Positions 47,757 through 56,572 of a stretch of DNA of 64,000 nt are shown one piece after another. Made by a program: the position numbers and the translations under genes. Source of the stretch: Winogradskyella sp. MH6 (GTDB lineage: Bacteria; Bacteroidota; Bacteroidia; Flavobacteriales; Flavobacteriaceae); contig NZ_CP094494.1 in assembly GCF_022810765.1 (NCBI RefSeq), positions 124,001-188,000 of the forward strand. The letters run 5' to 3'. The first letter of the stretch is position 1. Each line of letters begins with the position of its first letter. The notes below the pieces were generated by a model. The model did not search any database and was not told the origin of the DNA. It saw nothing but the letters and a program-made list of their open reading frames with translations.

Positions 47757-48836
47757 ATGAGATTACCAAAAATAGCGCTCGTATTATTTGGTTTTTTAGT
47801 GATTTTGTCATGTTCTAGTGACAATGACTCACCTAACAATTCTGACCCACAAAATGAAGATATTTATTTTCCTCCTTTAAATTCTGATACTTGGGAAACA
47901 AAGTCTATTTCAGAATTAGGTTGGAATGAGAATGAACTACAACCTCTTTTAGACTATTTGGAAGTCAAGAACAGCAAAAGTTTTATGATATTACATGAAG
48001 GCAAAATAGTCGTTGAAACTTACTTTGATGGTCACACCAACACCTCTCCATGGTATTGGGCTAGTGCAGGAAAAACATTAACGACAGCCATGACAGGTAT
48101 TGCTGAAAGTGAAGGCTTATTGAATATCGACGATAAGGTCTCTGATTATTTGGGTACTGGATGGACAAGTACTCCTGTAGAAAAAGAAAACCTGATTACT
48201 TGTAAGCATTTGCTATCAATGTCTTCTGGTTTGGATGACAGCTTAGGAGATGATGTTTCTCCTTCAAATCTTCAATATATAGCTGATGCTGGTACGCGTT
48301 GGGCTTATCACAATGTTTATGTAAAGCTTCAAGATGTCATTGCAACAGCTAGTAACCAAGATTGGTCAACCTATTTTAACACTAAATTGAAAGATAGAAT
48401 CGGCATGTCAGGCGCATGGATACAAACTGGAGATTTTAGTGTGTATTGGAGTACAACACGTAGTATGGCAAGATTTGGATTGTTAGTATATGCTGGTGGA
48501 AAATGGGAAAGTCAACAAATTATTCCAGAAAATTACTTAAATGACGCTATAAATACTTCTCAAAACCTTAATGAATCTTATGGCTATATGTGGTGGTTAA
48601 ACGGAAAATCGTCTTTTAGATTACCACAATCCCAAGTTCAATTTCCAGGTGAACTCATACCCAATGCACCTAATGACATGTATGCTGCTCTTGGAAAAAA
48701 TGACCAAAAAATTTATGTTGTCCCAAGTAAGAAGCTTGTTATCATTAGAATGGGAGATGCTGCAGATGCTGAAAATTTTGCCCTCTCTAACTTTGATAAT
48801 GAACTATGGGAAAAGATAAATGCACTAATAAATTAG
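47757..48836 (+). CDS. beta-lactamase-class-C-family serine hydrolase lipoprotein
   Basis: A 359-residue lipoprotein with lipobox VILSC at Cys19 followed by Ser-Ser-Asp. The catalytic SAGK is at 103-106 and YHN at 184-186, as in class C beta-lactamases and DD-peptidases. The usual third motif (KTG or HxG) was not clearly seen. Members are often esterases or peptidases, so beta-lactam resistance is not implied. Its last 4 bases overlap the convergent amidase gene. Confidence 0.9.
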   Translation: MRLPKIALVLFGFLVILSCSSDNDSPNNSDPQNEDIYFPPLNSDTWETKSISELGWNENELQPLLDYLEVKNSKSFMILHEGKIVVETYFDGHTNTSPWYWASAGKTLTTAMTGIAESEGLLNIDDKVSDYLGTGWTSTPVEKENLITCKHLLSMSSGLDDSLGDDVSPSNLQYIADAGTRWAYHNVYVKLQDVIATASNQDWSTYFNTKLKDRIGMSGAWIQTGDFSVYWSTTRSMARFGLLVYAGGKWESQQIIPENYLNDAINTSQNLNESYGYMWWLNGKSSFRLPQSQVQFPGELIPNAPNDMYAALGKNDQKIYVVPSKKLVIIRMGDAADAENFALSNFDNELWEKINALIN

Positions 48837-50506
48837 TCATAATCTTTTGGCGAAACTCGTGCTTTAGAAGCTTGCTCATAAACGTAAGCCCATTCTAACA
48901 ATTGCTTTTCTTGAAGTCGTTTTGCTATAAACGTTAAACCCTTCGGCACACCTTTATCAGTATAACCCATTGGCACAGTGACAGCTGGATATTCTGCTAC
49001 AGCAGCAAAAGCAGCATGGTAATTATTTATGGATAAAAATCCATCTAAATGATGTTCACGCATTGGTACATCAAAATAGTGTTTACCATTTCGACTTAAA
49101 GTATCTTTTATTCGCTCTAAGTATTCAGCATTACCTTTATCAGCAACAATACCCTTAAATAAACTTTGTCCATAAGGCATGGTTTTAATAGAATCTTTTA
49201 GATTGAATTCTATGACATCTGCAACTGTTCTTATTGGAATATTTTTATTAGCATGAGCATCCATATACGCTGGTAAATCCTTTTTCATATCAAGATTAAG
49301 AAGATTAATAAAGTTTGGCAAACCTAATTGCTCTTCATCTATCTCAACAATTTCAGCTCCTTGTAGCTTTAAAACATCCAGAGCCTTCACATACAGAGTA
49401 TCCTCTAACAAACGTTTTGGAGCACCGAAACGTTTGCCTTTTAGACTCGCATTTTTTAAGTCTTTAGTATAAAAACCAGACTCCCATAAGGCATAGATTG
49501 ATTTAGAATCAGACTTGTCTTCACCATATATTGCATCTAAAACTATGGCGTTGTCTGTAACTGTTCTGGTGATTGGACCTGCAGTATCTAAAGTTGAAGA
49601 AATTGGCACAATTCCACTACGACTTACCAAACCAATGGTAGGTTTTAAGCCAACTACCGAATTTTGGCTTGCTGGCGACAATATAGAACCCGCAGTTTCA
49701 CTACCAATCGTAGCTGCTGCAAAATTCGCAGAAGCCGATACACCACTACCTGAACTTGAGCCACCTGTATCTATAATGCGTCTTCCATAAGGATTAAGGG
49801 TTTGACCTCCTATGGCTGAATATCCACTTGGACACTCACCGCAAAAGAAATAAGCCCATTCGCTAAGATTAGCTTTACCCAAAATTAAAGCACCTTTAGA
49901 TTTTAATTGCTTTACAATAAATGCATCATCAGTAACATTATCTCTTAGAGCAACTGCTCCTGCTGTTGTTGCCATTCCAGAAGCGTTAATGTTGTCTTTT
50001 AATAAAATTGGCATGCCCATAATTGGATGCAGCCTAGTGCCATTTTCAAAATCAATATCCAGCTCTTTAGCCGCCTCTATAACAGTGGGATTAATTGCTA
50101 TTACAGAATTTAAAGACAATGTGTTTTCTCTATCAAATTTTCTTATTCGGTATAAGTAAAACTTTACTAACTCTTCATATGTAAATTTGCTGGCAGTTCT
50201 TCGGACTTGTAGTTCAGTTATATCACGCTCTAAAATCCATTTTTTTAGGCGATTGTAATCAGCTTCAGTGAAGTCTTCCATTTGCGGATTGATTTCTGCC
50301 CAGATGTCTGCTTTACTTAAGTTTTTAGAATCCAGAACTTTAAATTCGGTGAAGTCCTTAGTTGAAATTGCATCTAACTCCGATCGTTCTTCTGCGGTAG
50401 TTTCTACGGTTTCTGATTTTGAAATCGGTTCACGTGCTTCTCTAGATTTTGGATCTTTACATGAAAAAACAACGAGAAAAACGAAAAGAAAGAGGATATA
50501 ACGCAT
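48833..50506 (-). CDS. amidase-signature-family lipoprotein
   Basis: A 557-residue lipoprotein with lipobox VVFSC at Cys16. The Ser-cisSer-Lys triad is visible: Lys170 in MPILLKDNI, cis-Ser250 in DTGGSSSGSG and nucleophile Ser274 in GSETAGSILSPAS, spaced as in FAAH and peptide amidases. The enzyme hydrolyses an amide in the envelope; the substrate is not known. The protein is single-gene with a strong terminator upstream and overlaps the convergent serine hydrolase gene by 4 bases. Confidence 0.94.
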   Translation of the reverse strand: MRYILFLFVFLVVFSCKDPKSREAREPISKSETVETTAEERSELDAISTKDFTEFKVLDSKNLSKADIWAEINPQMEDFTEADYNRLKKWILERDITELQVRRTASKFTYEELVKFYLYRIRKFDRENTLSLNSVIAINPTVIEAAKELDIDFENGTRLHPIMGMPILLKDNINASGMATTAGAVALRDNVTDDAFIVKQLKSKGALILGKANLSEWAYFFCGECPSGYSAIGGQTLNPYGRRIIDTGGSSSGSGVSASANFAAATIGSETAGSILSPASQNSVVGLKPTIGLVSRSGIVPISSTLDTAGPITRTVTDNAIVLDAIYGEDKSDSKSIYALWESGFYTKDLKNASLKGKRFGAPKRLLEDTLYVKALDVLKLQGAEIVEIDEEQLGLPNFINLLNLDMKKDLPAYMDAHANKNIPIRTVADVIEFNLKDSIKTMPYGQSLFKGIVADKGNAEYLERIKDTLSRNGKHYFDVPMREHHLDGFLSINNYHAAFAAVAEYPAVTVPMGYTDKGVPKGLTFIAKRLQEKQLLEWAYVYEQASKARVSPKDYD

Positions 50507-50548
50507 GGTTGGTATTTTTTATAAAAATACGAAAACAGATCATAAAAA

Positions 50549-50578
50549 AACCTCACAGGTTTTTATACCTGTGAGGTT
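50549..50578. terminator. bidirectional intrinsic terminator
   Basis: AACCTCACAGGT (50549-50560) pairs with ACCTGTGAGGTT (50567-50578) around TTTTAT, flanked by A and T runs. It is upstream of the amidase gene and after ftsY, and stops ftsY transcription. Confidence 0.9.
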
Positions 50579-50598
50579 TTAATATCTTTATTAATGAG

Positions 50599-50619
50599 AT
50601 GCTGAAACCAGTTCAGCAT
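50599..50619. repeat. dispersed palindrome, type B
   Basis: ATGCTGAAACCAGTTCAGCAT has an 8-bp stem with a five-base loop. It lies between the ftsY stop and the terminator. Confidence 0.85.
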
Positions 50620-50634
50620 GACAAACTTCATTTA

Positions 50635-51609
50635 TTATTTAAAAAACGAATCCACAAACTCATATTTATTAAAGACTTGCAAGTCCTCAATACCTTCACC
50701 AACACCAATATACTTTACAGGAATTTTAAATTGATCACTGATACCAATAACCACACCACCTTTTGCAGTTCCATCTAGTTTAGTAACTGCTAAAGACGTT
50801 ACCTCTGTTGCTGCAGTAAACTGTTTGGCTTGTTCAAAAGCATTTTGTCCTGTAGAGCCATCTAAAACTAATAAGACATCGTGTGGCGCTTCACCAACTA
50901 CTTTTTGCATCACACGCTTTACTTTAGAGAGCTCGTTCATTAAGTTTACTTTGTTATGTAAACGTCCAGCTGTATCAATAATAATAACATCCGCATCTTG
51001 ATTAACACCAGATTGTAAAGCATCAAAAGCTACAGAAGCAGGATCACTTCCCATTTCTTGTCTTATCATTGGTACATCTACACGATCTGCCCAAACCTGT
51101 AATTGGTCTATTGCCGCAGCTCTAAATGTATCGGCAGCACCAAGAACCACTTTTAAGCCTTTCTTCTTAAACTGATAGGCCAACTTACCAATAGTTGTTG
51201 TTTTACCAACACCATTAACACCGACTACCATTAAAACATAAGGCGTTTTTTTACCATTGTCTTGAGCTGGTAGGTTAGGAATTGTATAATCGGTTTCTTC
51301 TCCAGAGTTGGTTTCTGATAGTAGGCCTGCAATTTCTTCTCTTAGGATTTTATTAAGTTCAGATGTTCCTAAATATTTATCCTTAGCCACACGCTCTTCT
51401 ATACGCTCAATGACTTTAAGGGTTGTATTAACACCAACATCACTGGTTACAAGTACTTCTTCAAGATTATCCAGAACGTCATCATCTACTTTAGACTTTC
51501 CTGCAACAGCTTTATTTAGTTTGGTAAAAAAAGAGGATTTAGATTTTTCTAAACCTTTATCTAACGTTTCCTTCTTTTCTGAAGAAAATATTTTTTTAAA
51601 AAAACTCAT
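50635..51609 (-). CDS. ftsY: signal recognition particle receptor FtsY
   Basis: A 324-residue SRP GTPase. The G1 motif GVNGVGKTT is at 130-138, followed by AADTFRAAAIDQL, DTAGRLHN, TKLDGTAKGG and the C-terminal PVKYIGVGEGIEDL. It docks the SRP-ribosome complex on SecYEG. The acidic A domain of Enterobacteria is absent, as in other Bacteroidota. It follows DUF4295, with a terminator-like hairpin between them, in the L28-L33-DUF4295-FtsY order typical of the phylum. Confidence 0.97.
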   Translation of the reverse strand: MSFFKKIFSSEKKETLDKGLEKSKSSFFTKLNKAVAGKSKVDDDVLDNLEEVLVTSDVGVNTTLKVIERIEERVAKDKYLGTSELNKILREEIAGLLSETNSGEETDYTIPNLPAQDNGKKTPYVLMVVGVNGVGKTTTIGKLAYQFKKKGLKVVLGAADTFRAAAIDQLQVWADRVDVPMIRQEMGSDPASVAFDALQSGVNQDADVIIIDTAGRLHNKVNLMNELSKVKRVMQKVVGEAPHDVLLVLDGSTGQNAFEQAKQFTAATEVTSLAVTKLDGTAKGGVVIGISDQFKIPVKYIGVGEGIEDLQVFNKYEFVDSFFK

Positions 51610-51700
51610 TTAATTTCTATTTGCTTAGCTAATAGCAACAACCTTGCCTTTAATACGTTTCTGCTAAGTTGTCATAATCGGTCAAATATAGACATAAAAA

Positions 51701-51726
51701 AACTGCTTTCAAATATGAAAGCAGTT
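51701..51726. terminator. intrinsic terminator between DUF4295 and ftsY
   Basis: AACTGCTTTC (51701-51710) pairs with GAAAGCAGTT (51717-51726) around AAATAT. On the minus strand the stem is followed by a T run. It would end or attenuate the rpmB-rpmG-DUF4295 transcript before ftsY. Confidence 0.75.
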
Positions 51727-51751
51727 CTATAAATCTCTATATAAATAAAGA

Positions 51752-51904
51752 TTATTTCTTATCTAAAAATTCATTGACAAATTCTGGTGCCATTACTGAT
51801 TCTACAAACATGTATGCTCCAGTTTTAGGTGATTTCACCATCTTAATAGCTTTTGTCAATCTTTTTGATCCTGTCTGTAAAGACGCTACTGATTTCTTTG
51901 CCAT
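51752..51904 (-). CDS. DUF4295 family ribosome-operon small protein
   Basis: A 50-residue basic protein read from ATG 51904: MAKKSVASLQTGSKRLTKAI at the N-terminus and FVNEFLDKK at the end. The family is restricted to Bacteroidota and nearly always sits between rpmG and ftsY, so a ribosome-linked role is inferred. Its ATG follows the rpmG stop by 6 bases. Confidence 0.9.
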   Translation of the reverse strand: MAKKSVASLQTGSKRLTKAIKMVKSPKTGAYMFVESVMAPEFVNEFLDKK

Positions 51905-51910
51905 GATTTA

Positions 51911-52093
51911 TTATTTTATCTCTTTATGAACTGTCATACGCTTAAGGATAGGATTAAATTTTTTAATCTCCATACGGTCTGGCGTATTTTTCTTATTCTT
52001 TGTTGTAATGTATCTAGAAGTTCCTGGCATACCAGAAGCTTTGTGCTCTGTGCACTCTAAGATAACTTGTATTCTATTTCCTTTCTTTGCCAT
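51911..52093 (-). CDS. rpmG: 50S ribosomal protein L33
   Basis: A 60-residue protein of the L33 type: [28 protein letters not shown] and [16 protein letters not shown]. It contains a single Cys (C14), so it is a form without the CxxC zinc knuckle pairs. It lies between rpmB and DUF4295 and is co-transcribed with both. Confidence 0.97.
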   Translation of the reverse strand: MAKKGNRIQVILECTEHKASGMPGTSRYITTKNKKNTPDRMEIKKFNPILKRMTVHKEIK

Positions 52094-52118
52094 TTTATCT
52101 TGACTTTAGCGTATGCTT

Positions 52119-52355
52119 TTATTTGTAAAATCCTTTTGCTCTAGCTTCTTTTAATGCAGCAGTAATACCAATTTTATTGATAGTCTTTAATGCAGATGTA
52201 GAAACTTTTAATGTTACCCACTTATCTTCTTCAGGGATATAAAAACGCTTTTTAATCAAGTTTGCATTAAACTTGCGTTTTGTTTTATTCATCGCGTGAG
52301 AAACATTGTTTCCAACCATCGCTTTTTTCCCAGTAAGTTCACAAACTCTTGACAT
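52119..52355 (-). CDS. rpmB: 50S ribosomal protein L28
   Basis: A 78-residue protein with the L28 signature SRVCELTGKKAMVGNNVSHA followed by KRKFNANLIKKRFYIPEE. It is the first gene of the rpmB-rpmG-DUF4295 operon and has a complete upstream promoter. Confidence 0.97.
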   Translation of the reverse strand: MSRVCELTGKKAMVGNNVSHAMNKTKRKFNANLIKKRFYIPEEDKWVTLKVSTSALKTINKIGITAALKEARAKGFYK

Positions 52356-52394
52356 TGTTTTCTTTCTTTAGGTATGTTATTTTAAAACAGGGTG

Positions 52395-52425
52395 CAAATT
52401 TAATAAAACTTTACGTTTCAACAAA
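52395..52425 (-). promoter_or_regulatory. rpmB operon promoter, complete -33/-7 pair
   Basis: On the minus strand TTTG (52425-52422), a 19-base spacer and TAAATTTG (52402-52395) match the Bacteroidota consensus fully. The -7 element ends 39 bases before the rpmB ATG. Confidence 0.75.
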
Positions 52426-52434
52426 CATAAAACT

Positions 52435-53679
52435 CTACTTTTTTAAAATTTCTTTTTGAAGCATTTCAAAGGCCTTGTTTGTAGCCCTCATAATTACCTT
52501 TTCTCTATGGTTTCCAAAGTTAAAAACTTCGGCTCTAACTCCTTCATCAGAAGTAATTGCAATCCATACTGTACCAACCTCTGCATCAGAGTCTCCTTTT
52601 GAAGGCCCTGCATTTCCTGTTGTACTAATCCCATAGTCACTTTTAAACAGTACTCTTACTTGTTTGGCCATAGCTTCAGCAACTTCCTTGCTCACCACTG
52701 AATGGTTTTCAATTTCCTTTTCAGATATTTTTAAAATATCAACCTTAGATTCTGTGGCATAACTCACCACACTTCCTTTAAAATATTTAGAAGCTCCTGC
52801 ATTTGCTGTAATGGCTTTTGCAATTTGACCACCTGTACAACTTTCAGCAATTGAAATTGTTTTTCCTAAATCAGTTAATTGCTTACCAATAATAGCTTCT
52901 AGAGATAAATCGTCTTCAAAACCAACAAAAACATCTTCAATTTGAGGCAATAGCAATTGAATTTGCTGTTCCATTTCGGTTTCAACAATATTCTTATCCA
53001 TAGCTTTAGCAGACAAGCGCAAACGGACTTTTCCTAAGTTTGGCAGATAAGCTAATTTTATAAAACTTGGCAAATTATCTTCCCAAGCTTCTATTCTGTC
53101 TGCAAGTGCACTTTCACCTATACCATAAGTTAATAATGTTTTGTGCTTTATGTAAGGAAACTGAAATTTAGATCGTAATGAAGGAATAACCTCATCTTTA
53201 ATCAAGGCCTTCATTTCGTATGGCACACCTGGAAGTGAAACAAAAACTTTTCCATTTTTTTCTAACCACATGCCTGGTGCTGTACCATACTTATTCATAA
53301 GTACTTTAGCTCCAGAAGGCACTAAAGCCTGATGCCTATTGACCGCTAAAAGTGGTGCATTATATTTTGAAAAAATCTGCTCTACATTATTAAGAACAGC
53401 TTTATCTTCGATTAGAGTATCATTAAAATACTCGCAAATGGTATGCTTTGTAATATCGTCTTTAGTTGGACCTAAACCACCCGTAATAATAATGATATCA
53501 GCATTTTCTTCAGCTTCTTTTAGAGCTTTTAGAATATGTGCTTTATCATCTTGAACAGAAGTAATCTGATAGACAGAAACACCTATCTTATTGAATTCCT
53601 TACCTAGAAATGCTGAATTTGTATCTACAATTTGACCAATGAGAATTTCATCGCCAATTGTTATAATTTCTGCTTGCAT
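52435..53679 (-). CDS. CinA-family nicotinamide-nucleotide amidohydrolase/ADP-ribose pyrophosphatase
   Basis: A 414-residue protein with the full CinA layout. Residues 1-170 are the MoCF-like domain (IITIGDEILIGQIVDTNS, IITGGLGPTKDDIT, SLPGVPYEMK). Residues about 255-414 are the PncC domain (ISIAESCTGGQIAKAITANAG, YGISTTGNAGPSKGDS) that deamidates NMN. CinA recycles pyridine nucleotides. It starts immediately after the stop of the Hpt gene. Confidence 0.95.
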   Translation of the reverse strand: MQAEIITIGDEILIGQIVDTNSAFLGKEFNKIGVSVYQITSVQDDKAHILKALKEAEENADIIIITGGLGPTKDDITKHTICEYFNDTLIEDKAVLNNVEQIFSKYNAPLLAVNRHQALVPSGAKVLMNKYGTAPGMWLEKNGKVFVSLPGVPYEMKALIKDEVIPSLRSKFQFPYIKHKTLLTYGIGESALADRIEAWEDNLPSFIKLAYLPNLGKVRLRLSAKAMDKNIVETEMEQQIQLLLPQIEDVFVGFEDDLSLEAIIGKQLTDLGKTISIAESCTGGQIAKAITANAGASKYFKGSVVSYATESKVDILKISEKEIENHSVVSKEVAEAMAKQVRVLFKSDYGISTTGNAGPSKGDSDAEVGTVWIAITSDEGVRAEVFNFGNHREKVIMRATNKAFEMLQKEILKK

Positions 53680-54021
53680 TTATAATCCGAAATCTGCTTT
53701 TATTTCGTTAGTTGCATTTTCTACAGCAGTCAATACAATTTGAAGTTGAGCTTCTATATTTTCATCAGATTTTTCAAACTTTCCCCAATCTTGTACCTCT
53801 ATAAGCTTATCTAAAATACCTAGCTCAAACAAATCCACAGTTGGTTTCATTTTGTGTGCAGCCTGATAAGTTTCGTAAAAATCACCTTCTGGCACTGCTT
53901 TTCTTAAGCGTTCAGCATCTTCAGGAACTTCTTCTATAAAGGCTGCTGCCAAAGCCATAACGAAGTCTTCGTCGTTATCGGCCATTTCGCGTACGCGATC
54001 TAATTTATAATGTTTTGCCAT
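53680..54021 (-). CDS. orphan Hpt (histidine phosphotransfer) domain protein
   Basis: A 113-residue, single-domain four-helix protein. The phospho-acceptor His56 lies in QAAHKMKPTVDLF, matching the Hpt AHKLKG-type motif except that the usual Gly after Lys is Pro. No kinase or regulator is next to it. It abuts both neighbours (cinA and the FAH-family gene) without spacing, as part of a tight minus-strand operon. It probably relays phosphate between hybrid kinases and response regulators encoded elsewhere. Confidence 0.85.
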   Translation of the reverse strand: MAKHYKLDRVREMADNDEDFVMALAAAFIEEVPEDAERLRKAVPEGDFYETYQAAHKMKPTVDLFELGILDKLIEVQDWGKFEKSDENIEAQLQIVLTAVENATNEIKADFGL

Positions 54022-54633
54022 TTATTTTATTTTGATTGAAAACATTTCTTGGTTTTCAATATACCCTTTTAATTCATCGTTTGCAAAAACCTTACCAACA
54101 CCAGACGGTGTTCCAGTAAAGATAATATCTCCAATTTTTAAAGTAAAATATTTTGACACATATTCTATAAGCTCGTCAATCTTCCAAAGCATAAGTTCTG
54201 TATTTCCAGACTGTACGAGTTCATCATTTTTTTTCAAACTAAAATTGATATTATCTACATTTTCGAAATTAGATTTTGGCAACCACTTCCCTATCACAGC
54301 AGCACCATCAAAGGCTTTTGCCTTTTCCCATGGTAGACCTTTAGCTTTTAATTGCGCTTGTAGATCTCTCGCTGTAAAGTCTATACCAAGCCCTATTTCA
54401 TCATAATATTTATGTGCAAATTTTTTATCGATGTACTTCCCTACTTTTTTAATCTTTACCAAAATTTCGACTTCGTGATGAACTTCATCAGAAAAATCTG
54501 GAATAAAAAACGGTTGTTTTTTAAGCAATATTGAAGTATCTGGTTTTAAAAACACAACAGGATCTGTAGGTTTTTCGTTTTCTAATTCTTTGATGTGGTC
54601 TGTGTAGTTACGACCGATGCAAATGAGTTTCAT
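54022..54633 (-). CDS. fumarylacetoacetate hydrolase-family protein
   Basis: A 203-residue FAH-domain protein: KLICIGRNYTDHIKE, VVFLKPDTSILL, VHHEVEILVKI (metal ligands), IGLGIDFTARDLQ, KAFDGAAVIGKW and GDIIFTGTPSGVG. The family includes acylpyruvases and hydratase-decarboxylases such as YisK/FAHD1. A short oxaloacetate or acylpyruvate hydrolase is most likely. It lies in a tight operon with the Hpt gene downstream. Confidence 0.92.
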   Translation of the reverse strand: MKLICIGRNYTDHIKELENEKPTDPVVFLKPDTSILLKKQPFFIPDFSDEVHHEVEILVKIKKVGKYIDKKFAHKYYDEIGLGIDFTARDLQAQLKAKGLPWEKAKAFDGAAVIGKWLPKSNFENVDNINFSLKKNDELVQSGNTELMLWKIDELIEYVSKYFTLKIGDIIFTGTPSGVGKVFANDELKGYIENQEMFSIKIK

Positions 54634-54639
54634 ATATTT

Positions 54640-54657
54640 TTCCTGCTTCGGCAGGAA
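54640..54657. repeat. dispersed palindrome, type A
   Basis: TTCCTGCTTCGGCAGGAA, a 7-bp stem with a TTCG tetraloop, lies in the short gap before the FAH-family gene. Confidence 0.85.
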
Positions 54658-54666
54658 TCTTTTTAA

Positions 54667-55569
54667 TTAATTTGACAAAGTTAAGGATATTGCTGGTACT
54701 GCCTTCTTTTCACTTTTATAAGCTTTAGCTGCATAAAAACACCATTCACCAGAAATATAAGATGCTACCATATATTTTCCTTCATCTTCACAAGTTGCTG
54801 AAAATGTAGGTTGATATTTGATACGCTTTTCTTTCTTCTTTTTTTTATCAGTAAAATAAAAAGTTACTTCTTCGGCATTATAAGGAATGTACAACCATTC
54901 AAAAGCAACGTAAAAACCTTCTCTTGGAAAGAGAATATCATAGTCTGAAATATCAACAACAGCTTCCTTTTGTTTCTTCTTAAGTTCTACAATAACATTT
55001 TCTTTTAAGAGATCTTTATCTGGCAGGCTATCTTTCCCGATTGTAAATAAACGCAATCTAAACTTCGCCTTTTTATTTTTAAAATTTCCAAAGTGAAATT
55101 TAACCGACTTAAGAAATTCAGTTTCTTTGTAATCTTCGTTATATGGAAAGTACAAAGCCATTATCCATGGGTTTTCTGCTAACGAACCGTATCCGTAACA
55201 TAAATCTAAATCTTCAATTTTGTTTACAACATTGGTTTTCTCTTCAAACTTATCCTTAATGACTACTTCTTCTAAAACCTCTGTTCTGGGTTTCAAAAAA
55301 ATCTTTTCAGACTTAAGGAATAAAGAAACTGGTATTTTGCTACTTTCATAACCTAATGATGATAAACTGACCACCTTATTTGTATCATCTTCGTTAATTT
55401 CCAAACGAAAGCTCCCATCATCATCACTAGATGTGCCAACTGTAGACTCTAGAATAGAAATATTGACATAAGGAATTGGCTCGTTAGTTACTTTATCTAG
55501 GACCATGCCTTTTGCAACTTGTTGTTGCGCGAATACCAGAAATGGCAATAATAAAAAGAATACTTTCAT
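54667..55569 (-). CDS. CarboxypepD_reg-like domain protein
   Basis: A 300-residue exported protein with signal MKVFFLLLPFLVFAQQ. The N-terminal domain, about 18-95, is the carboxypeptidase regulatory-like plug found in SusC/TonB proteins (AKGMVLDKVTNEPIPYVNIS, GTSSDDDGSFRLEI). The rest, about 110-300, is a beta-rich region typical of a Bacteroidota family of unknown function (KSVKFHFGNFKNKKAKFRLR, GFYVAFEWLYIP). It is not a TonB receptor, because no barrel is present. Confidence 0.85.
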   Translation of the reverse strand: MKVFFLLLPFLVFAQQQVAKGMVLDKVTNEPIPYVNISILESTVGTSSDDDGSFRLEINEDDTNKVVSLSSLGYESSKIPVSLFLKSEKIFLKPRTEVLEEVVIKDKFEEKTNVVNKIEDLDLCYGYGSLAENPWIMALYFPYNEDYKETEFLKSVKFHFGNFKNKKAKFRLRLFTIGKDSLPDKDLLKENVIVELKKKQKEAVVDISDYDILFPREGFYVAFEWLYIPYNAEEVTFYFTDKKKKKEKRIKYQPTFSATCEDEGKYMVASYISGEWCFYAAKAYKSEKKAVPAISLTLSN

Positions 55570-55587
55570 ATGAACTAGGAAAAAGAC

Positions 55588-55603
55588 TCCTGCCTTCGCA
55601 GGA
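55588..55603. repeat. dispersed palindrome, type A
   Basis: TCCTGCCTTCGCAGGA, a 6-bp stem with a four-base loop, lies in the gap between the CarboxypepD and DnaQ-like genes. Confidence 0.8.
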
Positions 55604-55605
55604 AT

Positions 55606-56382
55606 TTATCCCAATTTATTATTAAACTGACGTAACTTAATTGCGGTTAACACTTTTTTAGTATACAAAGGAAAATCTGCATTTAACAACCAACCAAAAT
55701 AACCTGGCTCTTGCTCCATAACATCAACAACACGCTTACCTTTGTGCTTACCAAAAGAAAAACATTCTTTCCCTTCTTTGTTGAAAATTAAAAACCCTGC
55801 AAAATCTGCAAACTTTTTGCGCGAACTAAATTCCGCTAAAAATTTAGTGTCATTTTCTAGCTCCTCGTAGCGCTCTAATTGAGCTTTTAAAACCTCGTAA
55901 GTTGCTTTAGTATCAGCTTCAGCACTATGTGCATCGTCTAAACTTTTATCGCAATAAAACTTATAAGCTGCGCTTAGCGTACGTTGCTCCATTTTATGAA
56001 AAATAGTCTGAACATCTACTGCCAAACGGTTTTTCATATCAAAGTCTACCTCAGCACGTAACATTTCTTCTGCTAAAAGCGGAATATCAAATCGGTTAGA
56101 ATTAAATCCACCTAAATCTGAATCTTTTATAAAGTTATGTACTTCTTTAGAAATTTCTTTAAAGGTTGGTGCGTCTGCAACATCTGCATCTGAAATTCCA
56201 TGAACTTTAGTCACTTCTGCCGGAATAGGAATTGTTGGATTTACCAATTTTGTATAGGTTTCCTCCTTTCCGTTAGGATGAACTTTTAATATTGAAATTT
56301 CTACAATTCTGTCATTTGAGATATTGATTCCTGTAGTTTCTAAATCGAAAAAACAGATAGGCTTGTTTAGGTTGAGTTGCAT
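55606..56382 (-). CDS. DnaQ-like 3'-5' exonuclease with C-terminal DUF3820-type segment
   Basis: From ATG 56382 the protein has 258 residues; an upstream start at 56463 adds residues not typical of the family. The DEDDh exonuclease motifs are in order: FFDLETTG with Asp13 and Glu15, GFNSNRFDIPLL, and HSAEADTKATYE. The C-terminal 60 residues (FSFGKHKGKRVVDV, PGYFGWLLNADFP) resemble DUF3820, the same domain as the stand-alone gene at 21270. It probably degrades DNA or RNA 3' ends in repair or turnover. It is the first gene of the minus-strand run down to cinA. Confidence 0.92.
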   Translation of the reverse strand: MQLNLNKPICFFDLETTGINISNDRIVEISILKVHPNGKEETYTKLVNPTIPIPAEVTKVHGISDADVADAPTFKEISKEVHNFIKDSDLGGFNSNRFDIPLLAEEMLRAEVDFDMKNRLAVDVQTIFHKMEQRTLSAAYKFYCDKSLDDAHSAEADTKATYEVLKAQLERYEELENDTKFLAEFSSRKKFADFAGFLIFNKEGKECFSFGKHKGKRVVDVMEQEPGYFGWLLNADFPLYTKKVLTAIKLRQFNNKLG

Positions 56383-56572
56383 ATTAAAATTTTGAAAACC
56401 AAAGATAAATAGAATTAGCTGAATAGCATTGTTTGTATTGAAAAAGCTAACCTCGTTTAACACTTAAAAAAACATTGAAAAGATTTGTTATCTTAGTCGT
56501 TATAGTAAAGATATAGATAATATCTATATTCAATTGTTATGTGCAATAGGTATAAAACGACCAAATTTTAAA

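Noticed and set aside
54032..54406. A 124-residue open frame on the plus strand
   Set aside because: Exact complement of the FAH-family gene with Ser/Phe-rich composition and no domain.
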